Positions 54,044 through 61,217 of a stretch of DNA of 64,000 nt are shown piece by piece. Positions within the stretch are counted from its first letter, which is position 1. Each line of letters begins with the position of its first letter. Under the pieces are notes generated by a model. That model worked only from the letters and a program-made list of their open reading frames with translations, was not told the DNA's origin and searched no databases. Source of the DNA: Rhodospirillaceae bacterium (lineage in GTDB: Bacteria; Pseudomonadota; Alphaproteobacteria; CACIAM-22H2); assembly GCA_022843945.1 (NCBI GenBank), contig JALHMR010000013.1, positions 62,001 through 126,000 of the forward strand, read 5' to 3'. A program made the translations under genes and the position numbers.

Positions 54044-55821
54044 GCGACGCGGCCCCCGCAGCAACGGCGCCGCCGCCCCCGTCCTCCCCGCCGAAGACGC
54101 GCGGTTCGCTGTTCCGCAAATACGTGCTGCTGTTCTCGTCGATCGTCGGCGCGGCGCTGTTGGCCAATGGCGCGGTCGAGGTCTGGTTCCTCTACCGCGA
54201 CCACACCGAGCTGCTGCTGCGCGTGCAGCGCGAGCAGGCCGAGGCGGCGGCGACCAAGATCGGCCAGTTCGTCAAGGAGATCGAAGGCCAGCTCGGCTGG
54301 ACGACGCAGCTGCCCTGGTCGGCGGGCGCGCTGGATCAACGTCGCTTTGATGCCTTGCGCCTGCTGCGCCAGGTGCCGGCGGTGACCGAGCTCACCCAGA
54401 TCGACGCCGCCGGAAAGGAACGGCTGAAAGTCTCGCGCCTGGCCATGGACGTGATCAACAGCCAGAACGACCTGTCGCAGGAACCGCGCTTCACCCAGGC
54501 CGTGGCGCGGCGCACCTTCCACGGCCCGGTCTATTTCCGGCGCGAGTCCGAGCCCTACATGACGCTGGCGGTAGCCGGCACGCGGCGCGACGCCGGGGTG
54601 AGCGCCGCCGAGGTCAACCTCAAATTCATCTGGGACGTGGTCTCGCAGATCAAGGTGGGGAATGGCGGCCGCGCCTATGTCGTCGATGCGCAAGGCCGCC
54701 TGATCGCCCATCCCGACATCAGCCTGGTCCTGCGCAACACGGATTTCGCGTCGCTCGCCCAGGTGCAGGCGGCGCGCGCCGGCGGACAGTCGCCCGAGCG
54801 CGCCCTGTCGACCGAGGATTTCCAGGGCCACAAGGTTCTGGCCGCCTACGCCCCCATCGCCCCGCTCGGCTGGTGGGTTTTCGCCGAGCTGCCGCTCGAC
54901 GAGGCCTACGCGCCGCTGATCGATTCCATCAAGCGCACCGGCCTCGTGCTGCTGCTCGGTATCGTCGGCGCGATCCTCGCCGCGTTGTTCCTGGCGCGAC
55001 GCATGGTCGTGCCGATCCGCGCCCTGCAAGCCGGCGCGGCGCGCATCGGCGCCGGCGAGCTCGGCGCCCGGGTCGAGGTCAAGACCGGTGACGAGCTCGA
55101 GGCGCTGGCCGACCAATTCAACACCATGTCCACCGAGCTGCGCGATTCCAGGGAGCGCGAGGAACGGGTGGGCCGCTTGCGCCGCTTCCTCTCGCCGCAG
55201 CTCGCCGAGGTCATCGAATCGACCGGCGCCGATACCATGCTGGAAAGCCATCGCCGCGAGGTCTCGGTGGTGTTCTGCGACATGCGCGGCTTCACCGCCT
55301 TCGCCGAATCCGCCGAGCCCGAGCAGGTCATGGCCGTGCTGCACGAGTATCACGCGGCGCTGGGCGAGCTGATCCACAAGTTCGAGGGCACGCTGGAGCG
55401 TTTCGTCGGCGATGGCGTGCTCATCCTGTTCAACGATCCCATCCCCTGCCCCAACCCATCCGAGCGCGCCGTGCGCATGGCCGTGGAGATGCAGGTCGCC
55501 ATCGCCTTCCTGGCGGCGAAATGGCGCGCGCTGGGCTACGAGCTCGGCTTCGGCATCGGCATCACCCACGGCTATGCCACGATGGGCCGTATCGGCTTCG
55601 AGGGTCGCTTCGACTATTCGGCCATCGGCTCCGTGGTCAACCTCGCCGCCCGCCTGTGCGGCGAGGCGCAGGACGGCCAGATCCTGATCGACAACGCCGT
55701 GCACGCGGCGGTCGCGCCTCTCGTCGAGTGCGACGAGCCCAGCGACATCACGCTCAAGGGCATTCGCCGCCCGGTACGCGCCTTCAACGTTCGACACCTG
55801 AAGGCTTTGGCGGCAGAGTAG
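54040..55821 (+). CDS. membrane Cache-HAMP class III adenylate/guanylate cyclase
   Basis: A 593-residue protein with a Pro/Ala-rich start, TM1 about 27-51, a periplasmic dCache-type sensor about 52-297 (YVVDAQGRLIAHPD is the typical Cache strand), TM2 about 300-322, HAMP about 320-372 and a cyclase domain about 405-590. Catalytic residues are present: metal Asp414 (FCDMRGF) and Asp458 (VGDG), the substrate-specifying position Ser527 (DYSAIG), and transition-state Asn534 and Arg538 (NLAAR). Ser at 527 is the class IIIb pattern. GTG at 54040 overlaps member 15 by four bases, so the cyclase is the terminal gene of the binding-protein operon. I infer that the binding proteins present ligands to its periplasmic domain. 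cAMP rather than cGMP is likely but unproven. Confidence 0.92.
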   Translation: MSDAAPAATAPPPPSSPPKTRGSLFRKYVLLFSSIVGAALLANGAVEVWFLYRDHTELLLRVQREQAEAAATKIGQFVKEIEGQLGWTTQLPWSAGALDQRRFDALRLLRQVPAVTELTQIDAAGKERLKVSRLAMDVINSQNDLSQEPRFTQAVARRTFHGPVYFRRESEPYMTLAVAGTRRDAGVSAAEVNLKFIWDVVSQIKVGNGGRAYVVDAQGRLIAHPDISLVLRNTDFASLAQVQAARAGGQSPERALSTEDFQGHKVLAAYAPIAPLGWWVFAELPLDEAYAPLIDSIKRTGLVLLLGIVGAILAALFLARRMVVPIRALQAGAARIGAGELGARVEVKTGDELEALADQFNTMSTELRDSREREERVGRLRRFLSPQLAEVIESTGADTMLESHRREVSVVFCDMRGFTAFAESAEPEQVMAVLHEYHAALGELIHKFEGTLERFVGDGVLILFNDPIPCPNPSERAVRMAVEMQVAIAFLAAKWRALGYELGFGIGITHGYATMGRIGFEGRFDYSAIGSVVNLAARLCGEAQDGQILIDNAVHAAVAPLVECDEPSDITLKGIRRPVRAFNVRHLKALAAE

Positions 55822-55851
55822 TCGCCGGTTCAGCGAGGAGTCGAAAGAGAA

Positions 55852-56631
55852 ATGCGTCTCAAGAACAAGATCGCCATCGTCACCGGTGCTGCCGGCGGCA
55901 TCGGCCTGGCCTGCGCCCAGGCCCTGGTGCGCGAGGGCGCCAAGGTCCTGCTCTCCGACATCGATGCCACGCGGGGAAAAATGGCGGCGAGGAAGCTGGG
56001 GCGGAACGCCCGTTTCGTGGTCTGCGACGTGGGCGACGCCACCCAGACCCAGGCCCTGGTGCGCGCTGCCGTCCTCGAATGGGGCCGGCTCGACATCCTG
56101 ATCAACAACGCCGGCATCATCCATACCGCGGAGTTCCTCGACATCGAGGAGAAGGACTTCGACCGCGTGCTGCGGGTGAACCTGAAGGGTTCCTTCCTCG
56201 TCGGCCAGGCGGCGGCGCGCCAGATGAAGAAGCAGGGCAAGCCGAAGAAGGGTTCGTACGCCATCGTCAACATGTCGTCGGTCAATGCCGTGCTGGCCAT
56301 CCCCAACCAGGTTCCCTACGTCATCTCCAAGGGCGGCGTGAACCAGCTCACCAAGGTGATGGCCCTGGCGCTGGCGCCGCACGGCATCCGGGTCAATGCC
56401 ATCGGCCCAGGCACCATCGGCACCGAGCTCGCCCGCAAGGCGGTGATGGCGAGCGAAGAAGCCAGGAAGCGCATCTTCATGCGCACGCCGCTCGGCCGGC
56501 TCGGCGACGTCTCGGAGATCGCCTCGGTGGCCGTGTTCCTGGCCAGCGACGAGGCTTCGTACATGACCGGCCAGACCGTCTACCCCGACGGCGGCCGCCT
56601 CGCCCTCAACTACGTGGTGCCGGTGAGCTGA
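55852..56631 (+). CDS. short-chain dehydrogenase/reductase
   Basis: A 259-residue classical SDR. TGAAGGIG binds NAD(P), Asp in LSDID suggests NAD preference, NNAG is structural, catalytic Ser is in NMSSVNA and Tyr-x3-Lys in PYVISKGG, and the C-terminal YMTGQTVYPDGG is typical. It follows the cyclase by 30 bases with CGAGGAG upstream and may be cotranscribed with it. Substrate unknown. Confidence 0.92.
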   Translation: MRLKNKIAIVTGAAGGIGLACAQALVREGAKVLLSDIDATRGKMAARKLGRNARFVVCDVGDATQTQALVRAAVLEWGRLDILINNAGIIHTAEFLDIEEKDFDRVLRVNLKGSFLVGQAAARQMKKQGKPKKGSYAIVNMSSVNAVLAIPNQVPYVISKGGVNQLTKVMALALAPHGIRVNAIGPGTIGTELARKAVMASEEARKRIFMRTPLGRLGDVSEIASVAVFLASDEASYMTGQTVYPDGGRLALNYVVPVS

Positions 56632-56638
56632 CCGACGA

Positions 56639-57082
56639 TCAGCGGATCCAGTCGAGCAGCGGGTCGTGCCAGAGCTGGGCCGAGGGCGCCCAGCGATTGA
56701 CTTGAACCTCGCGCGGACCGGGGCGGATTTCGCGCGTGGCGATGAAGCGCAGCTCCTGCCCTTCGCGCTCGACGGCAAAGCAGATCTGAAGCAGGCCCTT
56801 GACCCACCAGTATTCGAAGCAGAACTCGGCGTTCTCGACCCACCACCAGCCGCGATCGATGACCTTGCCGCTGTAGAGGCGCGCCTTCTCGCCCGGCGCC
56901 GTCACCGGCTGCATGTGATGCACGCGCGCCTTGCCGGTGGTCGGCATGGTGATGCGCAGGTTCATGTTCGAGAGGAGCGGGACCAGCTCAGCGTCGGTCA
57001 GGCGCGTCCCTTCCGCGGACGCGGCCTGGGGCAGAAGAACCAGCGAGATCAGAGCGGCGACGAGCCATGAGCGATTGCGCAT
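56639..57082 (-). CDS. secreted hypothetical protein
   Basis: A 147-residue protein with a clear signal peptide (SWLVAALISLVLLPQAASA). The mature domain is rich in Trp (GWWWVENAEFCFEYWWVKG) and has two Cys that may pair (FCFEYWW, QICFAVE). I recognise no family with confidence; similar short Trp-rich periplasmic proteins are common in this class. It converges on the SDR gene, with 7 bases between the stops. Confidence 0.7.
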   Translation of the reverse strand: MRNRSWLVAALISLVLLPQAASAEGTRLTDAELVPLLSNMNLRITMPTTGKARVHHMQPVTAPGEKARLYSGKVIDRGWWWVENAEFCFEYWWVKGLLQICFAVEREGQELRFIATREIRPGPREVQVNRWAPSAQLWHDPLLDWIR

Positions 57083-57139
57083 GACTCATGAATAGAGCCG
57101 CTCGCCGATTCCGGCAGTGATTCTCGTCACCGCCGATGG

Positions 57140-57487
57140 TTAACGGGTCTTCGGTTGATCGCGCCGGGCGTTGAAATAGGCGACCAGATCGTCGATCTGC
57201 TGTCGCGACAGCTCGATGTTCGGCATGGGGAAATGCGGCCGGTTGAGGAAGCCGCGCAGCCGCATCTCGTTCAAGGCCGGATCGCTGGCCACCGCCGCGA
57301 AACTCGGCACGCTGTCCATGGGGGCCTGCGGCTGGCCTTCCCGGACGAGGTGGCAATTGGCGCAGACCGCCACGGCCATTCTTTCACCCGCCGCCGCGTT
57401 GCCCGGCTGCTGGGCCAGGGCCGCCCCCGAAAGAGCCGCGCTACCCAGCACCGCAAGGCCAAGAGTCCGGATGGTTGCGAGGTTCAT
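57140..57487 (-). CDS. class I c-type cytochrome
   Basis: A 115-residue protein with a signal peptide (LATIRTLGLAVLGSAALSGAALAQ). The haem motif CANCH is at residues 42-46 and the likely axial Met in FPMPNIELSRQQIDDLVAYF, the standard cytochrome c end. It is a periplasmic electron carrier. ATG at 57487 gives the signal; longer frames reach into the trcR gene and are rejected. Confidence 0.9.
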   Translation of the reverse strand: MNLATIRTLGLAVLGSAALSGAALAQQPGNAAAGERMAVAVCANCHLVREGQPQAPMDSVPSFAAVASDPALNEMRLRGFLNRPHFPMPNIELSRQQIDDLVAYFNARRDQPKTR

Positions 57488-57554
57488 GCCTGGAAACAAC
57501 GGCCGAACGCCCAAGCCGCTCCCTTGCTCGATACGAAGACCGCCAGCCCGCCCG

Positions 57555-58277
57555 TCAGGACTGGCCCTCGCCCTTGGCCGGCGCGCCGGCCCCGGCATCG
57601 GCGGTCTCGGCAGCCGCGGTTTCGGCGGCCGCGGTGGCGGCTTCGAGCTCGGCGGCGGCGGCCTTGGCCGCATCCGCCTGTTTCGACGCTTCGGCCTCGG
57701 CCAGCTGCCGGGCGGCGCGGCGCGCCTGGCGCTCCGCTTCCTTCTTGGCGCGCAGGTTGGCGCGGTGCGCCTTGTCGAGAGCGGCATCGAGCTGCGCCTG
57801 GGTGCACAGGCCCAGCGCCACCGGGTCGCGCGGCTTGAGGTTCGGCGTCTCGGGATGCGAACGGTCGCGGATCTTCTGGATGGTCGAGTTGGTGGTGCCG
57901 ACCAGGTGGCGGATCTGGGCGTCGGTCAGCTCGGCGTGGTGGCGCAGCAGCCAGGCGATGGCATGCGGCCGATCCTGGCGCTTGGAGACCGGCGTGTAGT
58001 TCGCGGTTTTCTGGCGGGCCTGGAGTTCGGGCAGCTCGGACTTGGCGAGCTGCAGCCGGGCGGCCTTGTCGCCCTCGACACGCACGATCTCCTCGCGGGT
58101 CAGCTGGCCGCTGGCGATGGGGTCGAGACCGACGATGCCGATCGCCACCTCGCCATCGGCGATACCCTGCACCTCGAGAGCGTGCATACCGCAGAATTCG
58201 GCGATCTGCTCGAAGGATAGCGAGGTGTTTTCGACCAGCCAGACCGCCGTGGCCTTGGGCATGAGCGGGAGTGTCAT
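57555..58277 (-). CDS. trcR: cell-cycle transcriptional regulator TrcR (DUF1013)
   Basis: A 240-residue protein. The opening MTLPLMPKATAVWLVENTSLSFEQIAEFCGMH and the LNxxxIRHLVGTTNSTIQKIRDRSH-type helix-turn-helix segment match DUF1013, named TrcR in alphaproteobacterial annotation and linked to cell-cycle control. The last about 70 residues are a low-complexity Ala/Glu/Lys-rich tail. GGAGG lies 6 bases before the ATG. It is monocistronic or leads into the cytochrome gene, 67 bases on. Confidence 0.88.
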   Translation of the reverse strand: MTLPLMPKATAVWLVENTSLSFEQIAEFCGMHALEVQGIADGEVAIGIVGLDPIASGQLTREEIVRVEGDKAARLQLAKSELPELQARQKTANYTPVSKRQDRPHAIAWLLRHHAELTDAQIRHLVGTTNSTIQKIRDRSHPETPNLKPRDPVALGLCTQAQLDAALDKAHRANLRAKKEAERQARRAARQLAEAEASKQADAAKAAAAELEAATAAAETAAAETADAGAGAPAKGEGQS

Positions 58278-58457
58278 CAGGAGCCTCCGGACAGGGTCCC
58301 AGCCTTTGTTTCCCTTAGGGAAAACAACCAGAACCGCATAATTTCGGGATGCGCCACCTTATATAGGCGCCTCCCGGCCGGGTCAAAGGGGTTTCGGAGG
58401 CCAGGAAGACCTGCCGACCCGCCCCGAGGGCGAAGCCCTCAGGACGGGTCGCGGGTG

Positions 58458-59468
58458 TTAGTCGACCTTGAGGACCAGCTTGCCGATATGGGTATCGGCC
58501 TCCATCAGCCGGTGCGCCTCGGAGGCCTCGGCCAGCGGGAAGACCTTGTAGATCACCGGCTTGACCTTGCCCGCCTCGATCAGCGGCCAGGCATTCTGCT
58601 TCACCGCCGCGGCGACCGCGCCCTTCTCGGCCACCGAACGGGCGCGCAGGGTCGAGCCCGTGAGGGTCAGGCGCTTGCGCATCAGCGGGTCGAGATTGAC
58701 CTCGGTCTTGGGGCCCTTGAGGAAGGCGATCTGCACGATGCGGCCTTCGAGCCGCGCGAGCTGGATGTTGCGCCCGACATACTCGCCGCCGACCATGTCG
58801 AGGATGAGGTCGGTGCCCTCGCCCTTCGCATCACCCTTGGTCAGCTCCTTGATGACCGCAACATAGTCCTCGGTCTTGTAGTTGATGCAGCGCTCGGCGC
58901 CGAGCTTGGTGACGGCCGCGCATTTCTCGTCGGTGCCGGCCGTGGCGAAGACCCGCGCGCCCCAGGCCTTGGCGAGCTGCACCGCGGTGGTACCGATGCC
59001 GCTCGCCCCACCGTGGCAGAGGAAGATCTCGCCGGCCTTCAAGCGGCCGCGCTCGAAGACGTTGGTCCACACGGTGAAGAAGGTCTCCGGCACCGCCGCC
59101 GCTTCGACCATCGACAGTCCCTTGGGTACCGGCAGGCATTGCGGCACCGGCGCCGTGCAGTATTCGGCGTAGCCGCCGCCCGAGACCAGCGCGCAGACCG
59201 CGTCGCCGATCTTGAGCTGCGTCACGCCCTCGCCCAGCGCCGCGACGGTGCCGGCGATCTCCAGGCCCGGCAGGTCGGACGCGCCCGCCGGCGCCGGATA
59301 CTTGCCGTAGCGCTGCAGCACGTCGGGTCGGTTGACGCCGGCCGCGGCGACCTTGAGCAGCACCTCGCCGGCGGGGGGCTTGGGCGTGGGCCGGCTGACC
59401 GGCTTCAACACCTCGGGGCCGCCGGGGGTCGAGATCTCGACGCACTTCATGGTCGCGGGAACGGTCAT
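58458..59468 (-). CDS. NAD(P)H quinone oxidoreductase (zinc-free MDR, PIG3-like)
   Basis: A 336-residue medium-chain reductase. GVNRPDVLQRYGKYPAPAGASDLPGLEIAG is the quinone oxidoreductase signature; the NADPH-binding region has HGGASGIGTTAVQLAKAWGARVFATAGTDEK; no catalytic zinc cysteines are present. It reduces quinones or enones with one or two electrons, protecting against toxic carbonyls. ATG 59468 was chosen because it begins MTVPATMKCVEI just before the conserved strand. It diverges from the DUF1192 gene. Confidence 0.9.
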   Translation of the reverse strand: MTVPATMKCVEISTPGGPEVLKPVSRPTPKPPAGEVLLKVAAAGVNRPDVLQRYGKYPAPAGASDLPGLEIAGTVAALGEGVTQLKIGDAVCALVSGGGYAEYCTAPVPQCLPVPKGLSMVEAAAVPETFFTVWTNVFERGRLKAGEIFLCHGGASGIGTTAVQLAKAWGARVFATAGTDEKCAAVTKLGAERCINYKTEDYVAVIKELTKGDAKGEGTDLILDMVGGEYVGRNIQLARLEGRIVQIAFLKGPKTEVNLDPLMRKRLTLTGSTLRARSVAEKGAVAAAVKQNAWPLIEAGKVKPVIYKVFPLAEASEAHRLMEADTHIGKLVLKVD

Positions 59469-59552
59469 CGGAACTCTCGTGGCGTTTGCGGTAAAATCGG
59501 TTTGCAGGTCTAACCGCCGGCCAGCAAACTGACAAGGGACAGGAGGCGTGTC

Positions 59553-59735
59553 ATGGAATTCGAGGATCTGGAACCGCGCAAGCTGCCGCCCAAGCCCCGC
59601 GACCTGTCGAGCTGGGGCGTGGAGGAGCTCAACGCCTATATCGCCAATCTCACTGCCGAGATCGACCGCGCCAAGGCGATGATCAAGAGCAAGCAGGGCC
59701 ACCGCTCGGCCGCTGATTCCCTGTTCAAGAAATAA
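59553..59735 (+). CDS. DUF1192 small coiled-coil protein
   Basis: A 60-residue protein: PRDLSSWGVEELNAYIANLTAEIDRAKAMIKSKQGHRSAADSLFK. This is the DUF1192 (PF06698) pattern, found nearly only in Alphaproteobacteria, with no known function. ACAGGAGGCG precedes the ATG, a strong ribosome site. The stop is 9 bases from the convergent membrane protein. Confidence 0.9.
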   Translation: MEFEDLEPRKLPPKPRDLSSWGVEELNAYIANLTAEIDRAKAMIKSKQGHRSAADSLFKK

Positions 59736-59744
59736 TCGCGGGGC

Positions 59745-59960
59745 TCAAGCGGAGGGCTGGCGCCGCTTGCGGGTCATGAACATCAGCCAGCCGATCGGCC
59801 CGAGCAGCAGCACCATGACCAGCCAGCCGAGCTTGGGACCCATGGGGCAGCGCGAGCCGGGCGGCGGCCGGAAGCCGCCGGCCGTGGGCGACACCAGGAT
59901 GTGCAGCAGCGGCGCCACGTAGAGCACCAGCACGAGGATCAGGGCGGTTGTCCGGTCCAT
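59745..59960 (-). CDS. small membrane protein with PLDc_N-like helices
   Basis: A 71-residue protein with two hydrophobic helices (ALILVLVLYVAPLLHILVS and LGWLVMVLLLGPIGWLMFM) and a basic tail TRKRRQPSA. GPIGWLMFM resembles the short phospholipase D N-terminal (PLDc_N) membrane domain found in stand-alone small proteins. No catalytic part. Function unknown. Confidence 0.7.
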   Translation of the reverse strand: MDRTTALILVLVLYVAPLLHILVSPTAGGFRPPPGSRCPMGPKLGWLVMVLLLGPIGWLMFMTRKRRQPSA

Positions 59961-60011
59961 CCCGGCATACTGGCCGTTCGCCGGGCCCGCAGACCACAGA
60001 AAACACCGCTT

Positions 60012-60134
60012 TCAAATATCCACGTAACACCCGGGTGTTAGCGATGATTTAATACTTTGGTCGTAGATTATCTTTCGGACGGACGGCATTTCCTCCCTTT
60101 GCCGTCCCTTCATTGGGTCTTTGACCTCGGTCAT
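60012..60134 (-). CDS. possible 40-residue protein
   Basis: ATG at 60134 follows GGGAGG by 5 bases, a perfect ribosome site. The frame reads MTEVKDPMKGRQREEMPSV and ends in YVDI, charged and without a membrane segment. I recognise no family. It lies antisense to the candidate small RNA at 60041-60186, and its ribosome site is the complement of that RNA's second CCTCCC. Only one of the two may be real. Confidence 0.35.
   Translation of the reverse strand: MTEVKDPMKGRQREEMPSVRKIIYDQSIKSSLTPGCYVDI
60025..60040. promoter_or_regulatory. perfect 16-base palindrome
   Basis: TAACACCCGGGTGTTA is perfectly symmetrical and lies just before the candidate small RNA. It would suit a dimeric repressor. 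It also falls within the possible minus-strand small ORF, so coding chance is an alternative. Confidence 0.35.
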
Positions 60135-60186
60135 AGACGCCTCCCTGTTGACTGGGCCGCGCCTTCGGGCGCGGCCCTTTTTATTT
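60041..60186 (+). ncRNA. candidate small RNA with anti-Shine-Dalgarno CCTCCC motifs
   Basis: A hairpin (GGACGGCA 60081-60088 with TGCCGTCC 60100-60107) exposes CCTCCC in an 11-base loop. A second CCTCCC at 60140-60145 lies single-stranded before a strong intrinsic terminator (60154-60186). No plus-strand gene precedes the terminator for 400 bases, so something short is transcribed here. CU-rich loop motifs that mimic anti-SD are known from alphaproteobacterial sRNAs (the cuckoo/CcsR type). The 5' end is a guess; no promoter was fixed. Confidence 0.45.
60154..60186 (+). terminator. intrinsic terminator upstream of ssrA
   Basis: GGGCCGCGCC-TTCG-GGCGCGGCCC is a perfect 10-base-pair stem with an extra-stable tetraloop, followed by TTTTTATTT. 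It acts on rightward transcription. Confidence 0.9.
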
Positions 60187-60228
60187 GTCTTCAAAGGCTT
60201 GGCTGGGGATAAGCCAGGCCGGGGACCC

Positions 60229-60257
60229 TTTCAAATCAGCCCCGGAGCGCCTATATT
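60229..60257 (+). promoter_or_regulatory. putative sigma-70-type promoter of ssrA
   Basis: TTTCAA (60229-60234), a 17-base spacer and TATATT (60252-60257) lie just before the acceptor piece of tmRNA, predicting a start near 60264. Confidence 0.5.
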
Positions 60258-60263
60258 CCCCCT

Positions 60264-60597
60264 GTCGGGAAACCGACTATGGCGATAAATGGCGCATGCA
60301 ATAGCCGCCACGGACCCGGGGGCAGAGCCCGGCGCCTCCACCAATTTCGCCACCGCAGCGTCCCGTTGTCCGGGTCCCGCGGTGGCCGTCATGGGGGCGA
60401 CTTAGGATCGACGTGCGGGGAAAGATGCGAAGTTTGCCCGGCATGGTACCGCCGTTATCGGGCCAATCTAGAGATGCCAACGACAACGTTGCTCTCGCTG
60501 CCAAGGCGGCTTGATATCCCTCACGGGATAGATAGCATCTAAAGTAGCGCGGTTCGGGGGGCACCGGGCAACAGAAGCCCCCCACTGATTTTCGCCG
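60264..60597 (+). ncRNA. ssrA: transfer-messenger RNA, permuted two-piece type
   Basis: The acceptor piece comes first and ends GGCGCCTCCACCA at 60343, with an upstream CCGGG-loop-CCCGG T-arm. A 49-base intervening segment follows and is presumably removed. The coding piece starts at 60393 with GGGGGCGAC, whose first seven bases pair with CGCCTCC of the acceptor. The tag frame starts at 60476: ANDNVALAAKAA and TGA (60512-60514), a typical alphaproteobacterial tag. A G-rich/C-rich hairpin near 60560-60587 and TTTT mark the 3' end. tmRNA frees stalled ribosomes and tags the product for ClpXP. Exact ends are estimated. Confidence 0.93.
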
Positions 60598-60672
60598 CGC
60601 TCGCGGTTGTGCCAGACTGGTCCTGGCTCGTGCGAAACTGGGCCAGTGTGGGATTGGGAACGGCAGGCGACG

Positions 60673-61182
60673 GTGTCCGACGATCGGCTCAACTATCAGG
60701 TCCTGACCGAGGACGCGCTCCGCAGCGTGGTGCGCAAGGCGCTCGACATCGTGGCCGAGGGCGGCCTGACCGGGCAGCATCACTTCTATCTGACGTTCCG
60801 CACCGACTATCCCGGCGTCAAGATCGCCGACGTGCTGCGCCACAAGCATCCCAAGGAAATGACCATCGTCCTCCAGCACCAGTTCTGGGGCCTGGAAGTG
60901 ACCGATGTCGGCTTCTCCGTCACCCTGAGCTTCAACGGCCAGCATGAGCGCCTGGTGGTGCCGTGGCCGTCGCTCAGCGCCTTTGTCGATCCTTCCGTCC
61001 AGTTCGGCCTGCAGTTCTCGGTGGCGGAGCCTGCGGGCTCGGCCCTGGTTGCGGCGCTGCCCACGTCGCCGCGCCCGGTCGCGCCCAACGACGGCGCCTC
61101 GGCCGGCGAGCCCGCGGCGGATGGCGGGGCTCGCGTCGTGACGCTCGACGCCTTCCGCAAGACCGACGGCCGCAAGAAGTAA
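60673..61182 (+). CDS. sspB: ClpXP adaptor SspB (alphaproteobacterial type)
   Basis: A 169-residue protein of the alpha-SspB family (DUF1321-like). LNYQVLTEDALRSVVRKALDIVAEGGL, HHFYLTFRTDYPGVKI and TIVLQHQFWGLEV are the substrate-binding core that grips the ANDN part of the tag. After a Pro/Ala linker, the end VVTLDAFRK is the ClpX-docking tail. The start is GTG 60673 after AGGCGA. It lies about 75 bases beyond ssrA on the same strand: tag RNA and tag-reading adaptor are neighbours. Confidence 0.93.
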   Translation: MSDDRLNYQVLTEDALRSVVRKALDIVAEGGLTGQHHFYLTFRTDYPGVKIADVLRHKHPKEMTIVLQHQFWGLEVTDVGFSVTLSFNGQHERLVVPWPSLSAFVDPSVQFGLQFSVAEPAGSALVAALPTSPRPVAPNDGASAGEPAADGGARVVTLDAFRKTDGRKK

Positions 61183-61217
61183 TCGTCGTTTCTCAGCCTT
61201 AGCAGAAAGACCCTCCG

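Noticed and set aside
60279-60542. An 87-codon frame across the tmRNA gene
   Set aside because: The region shows tmRNA acceptor and tag pieces with pairing between them; the frame is a chance reading of RNA gene sequence.
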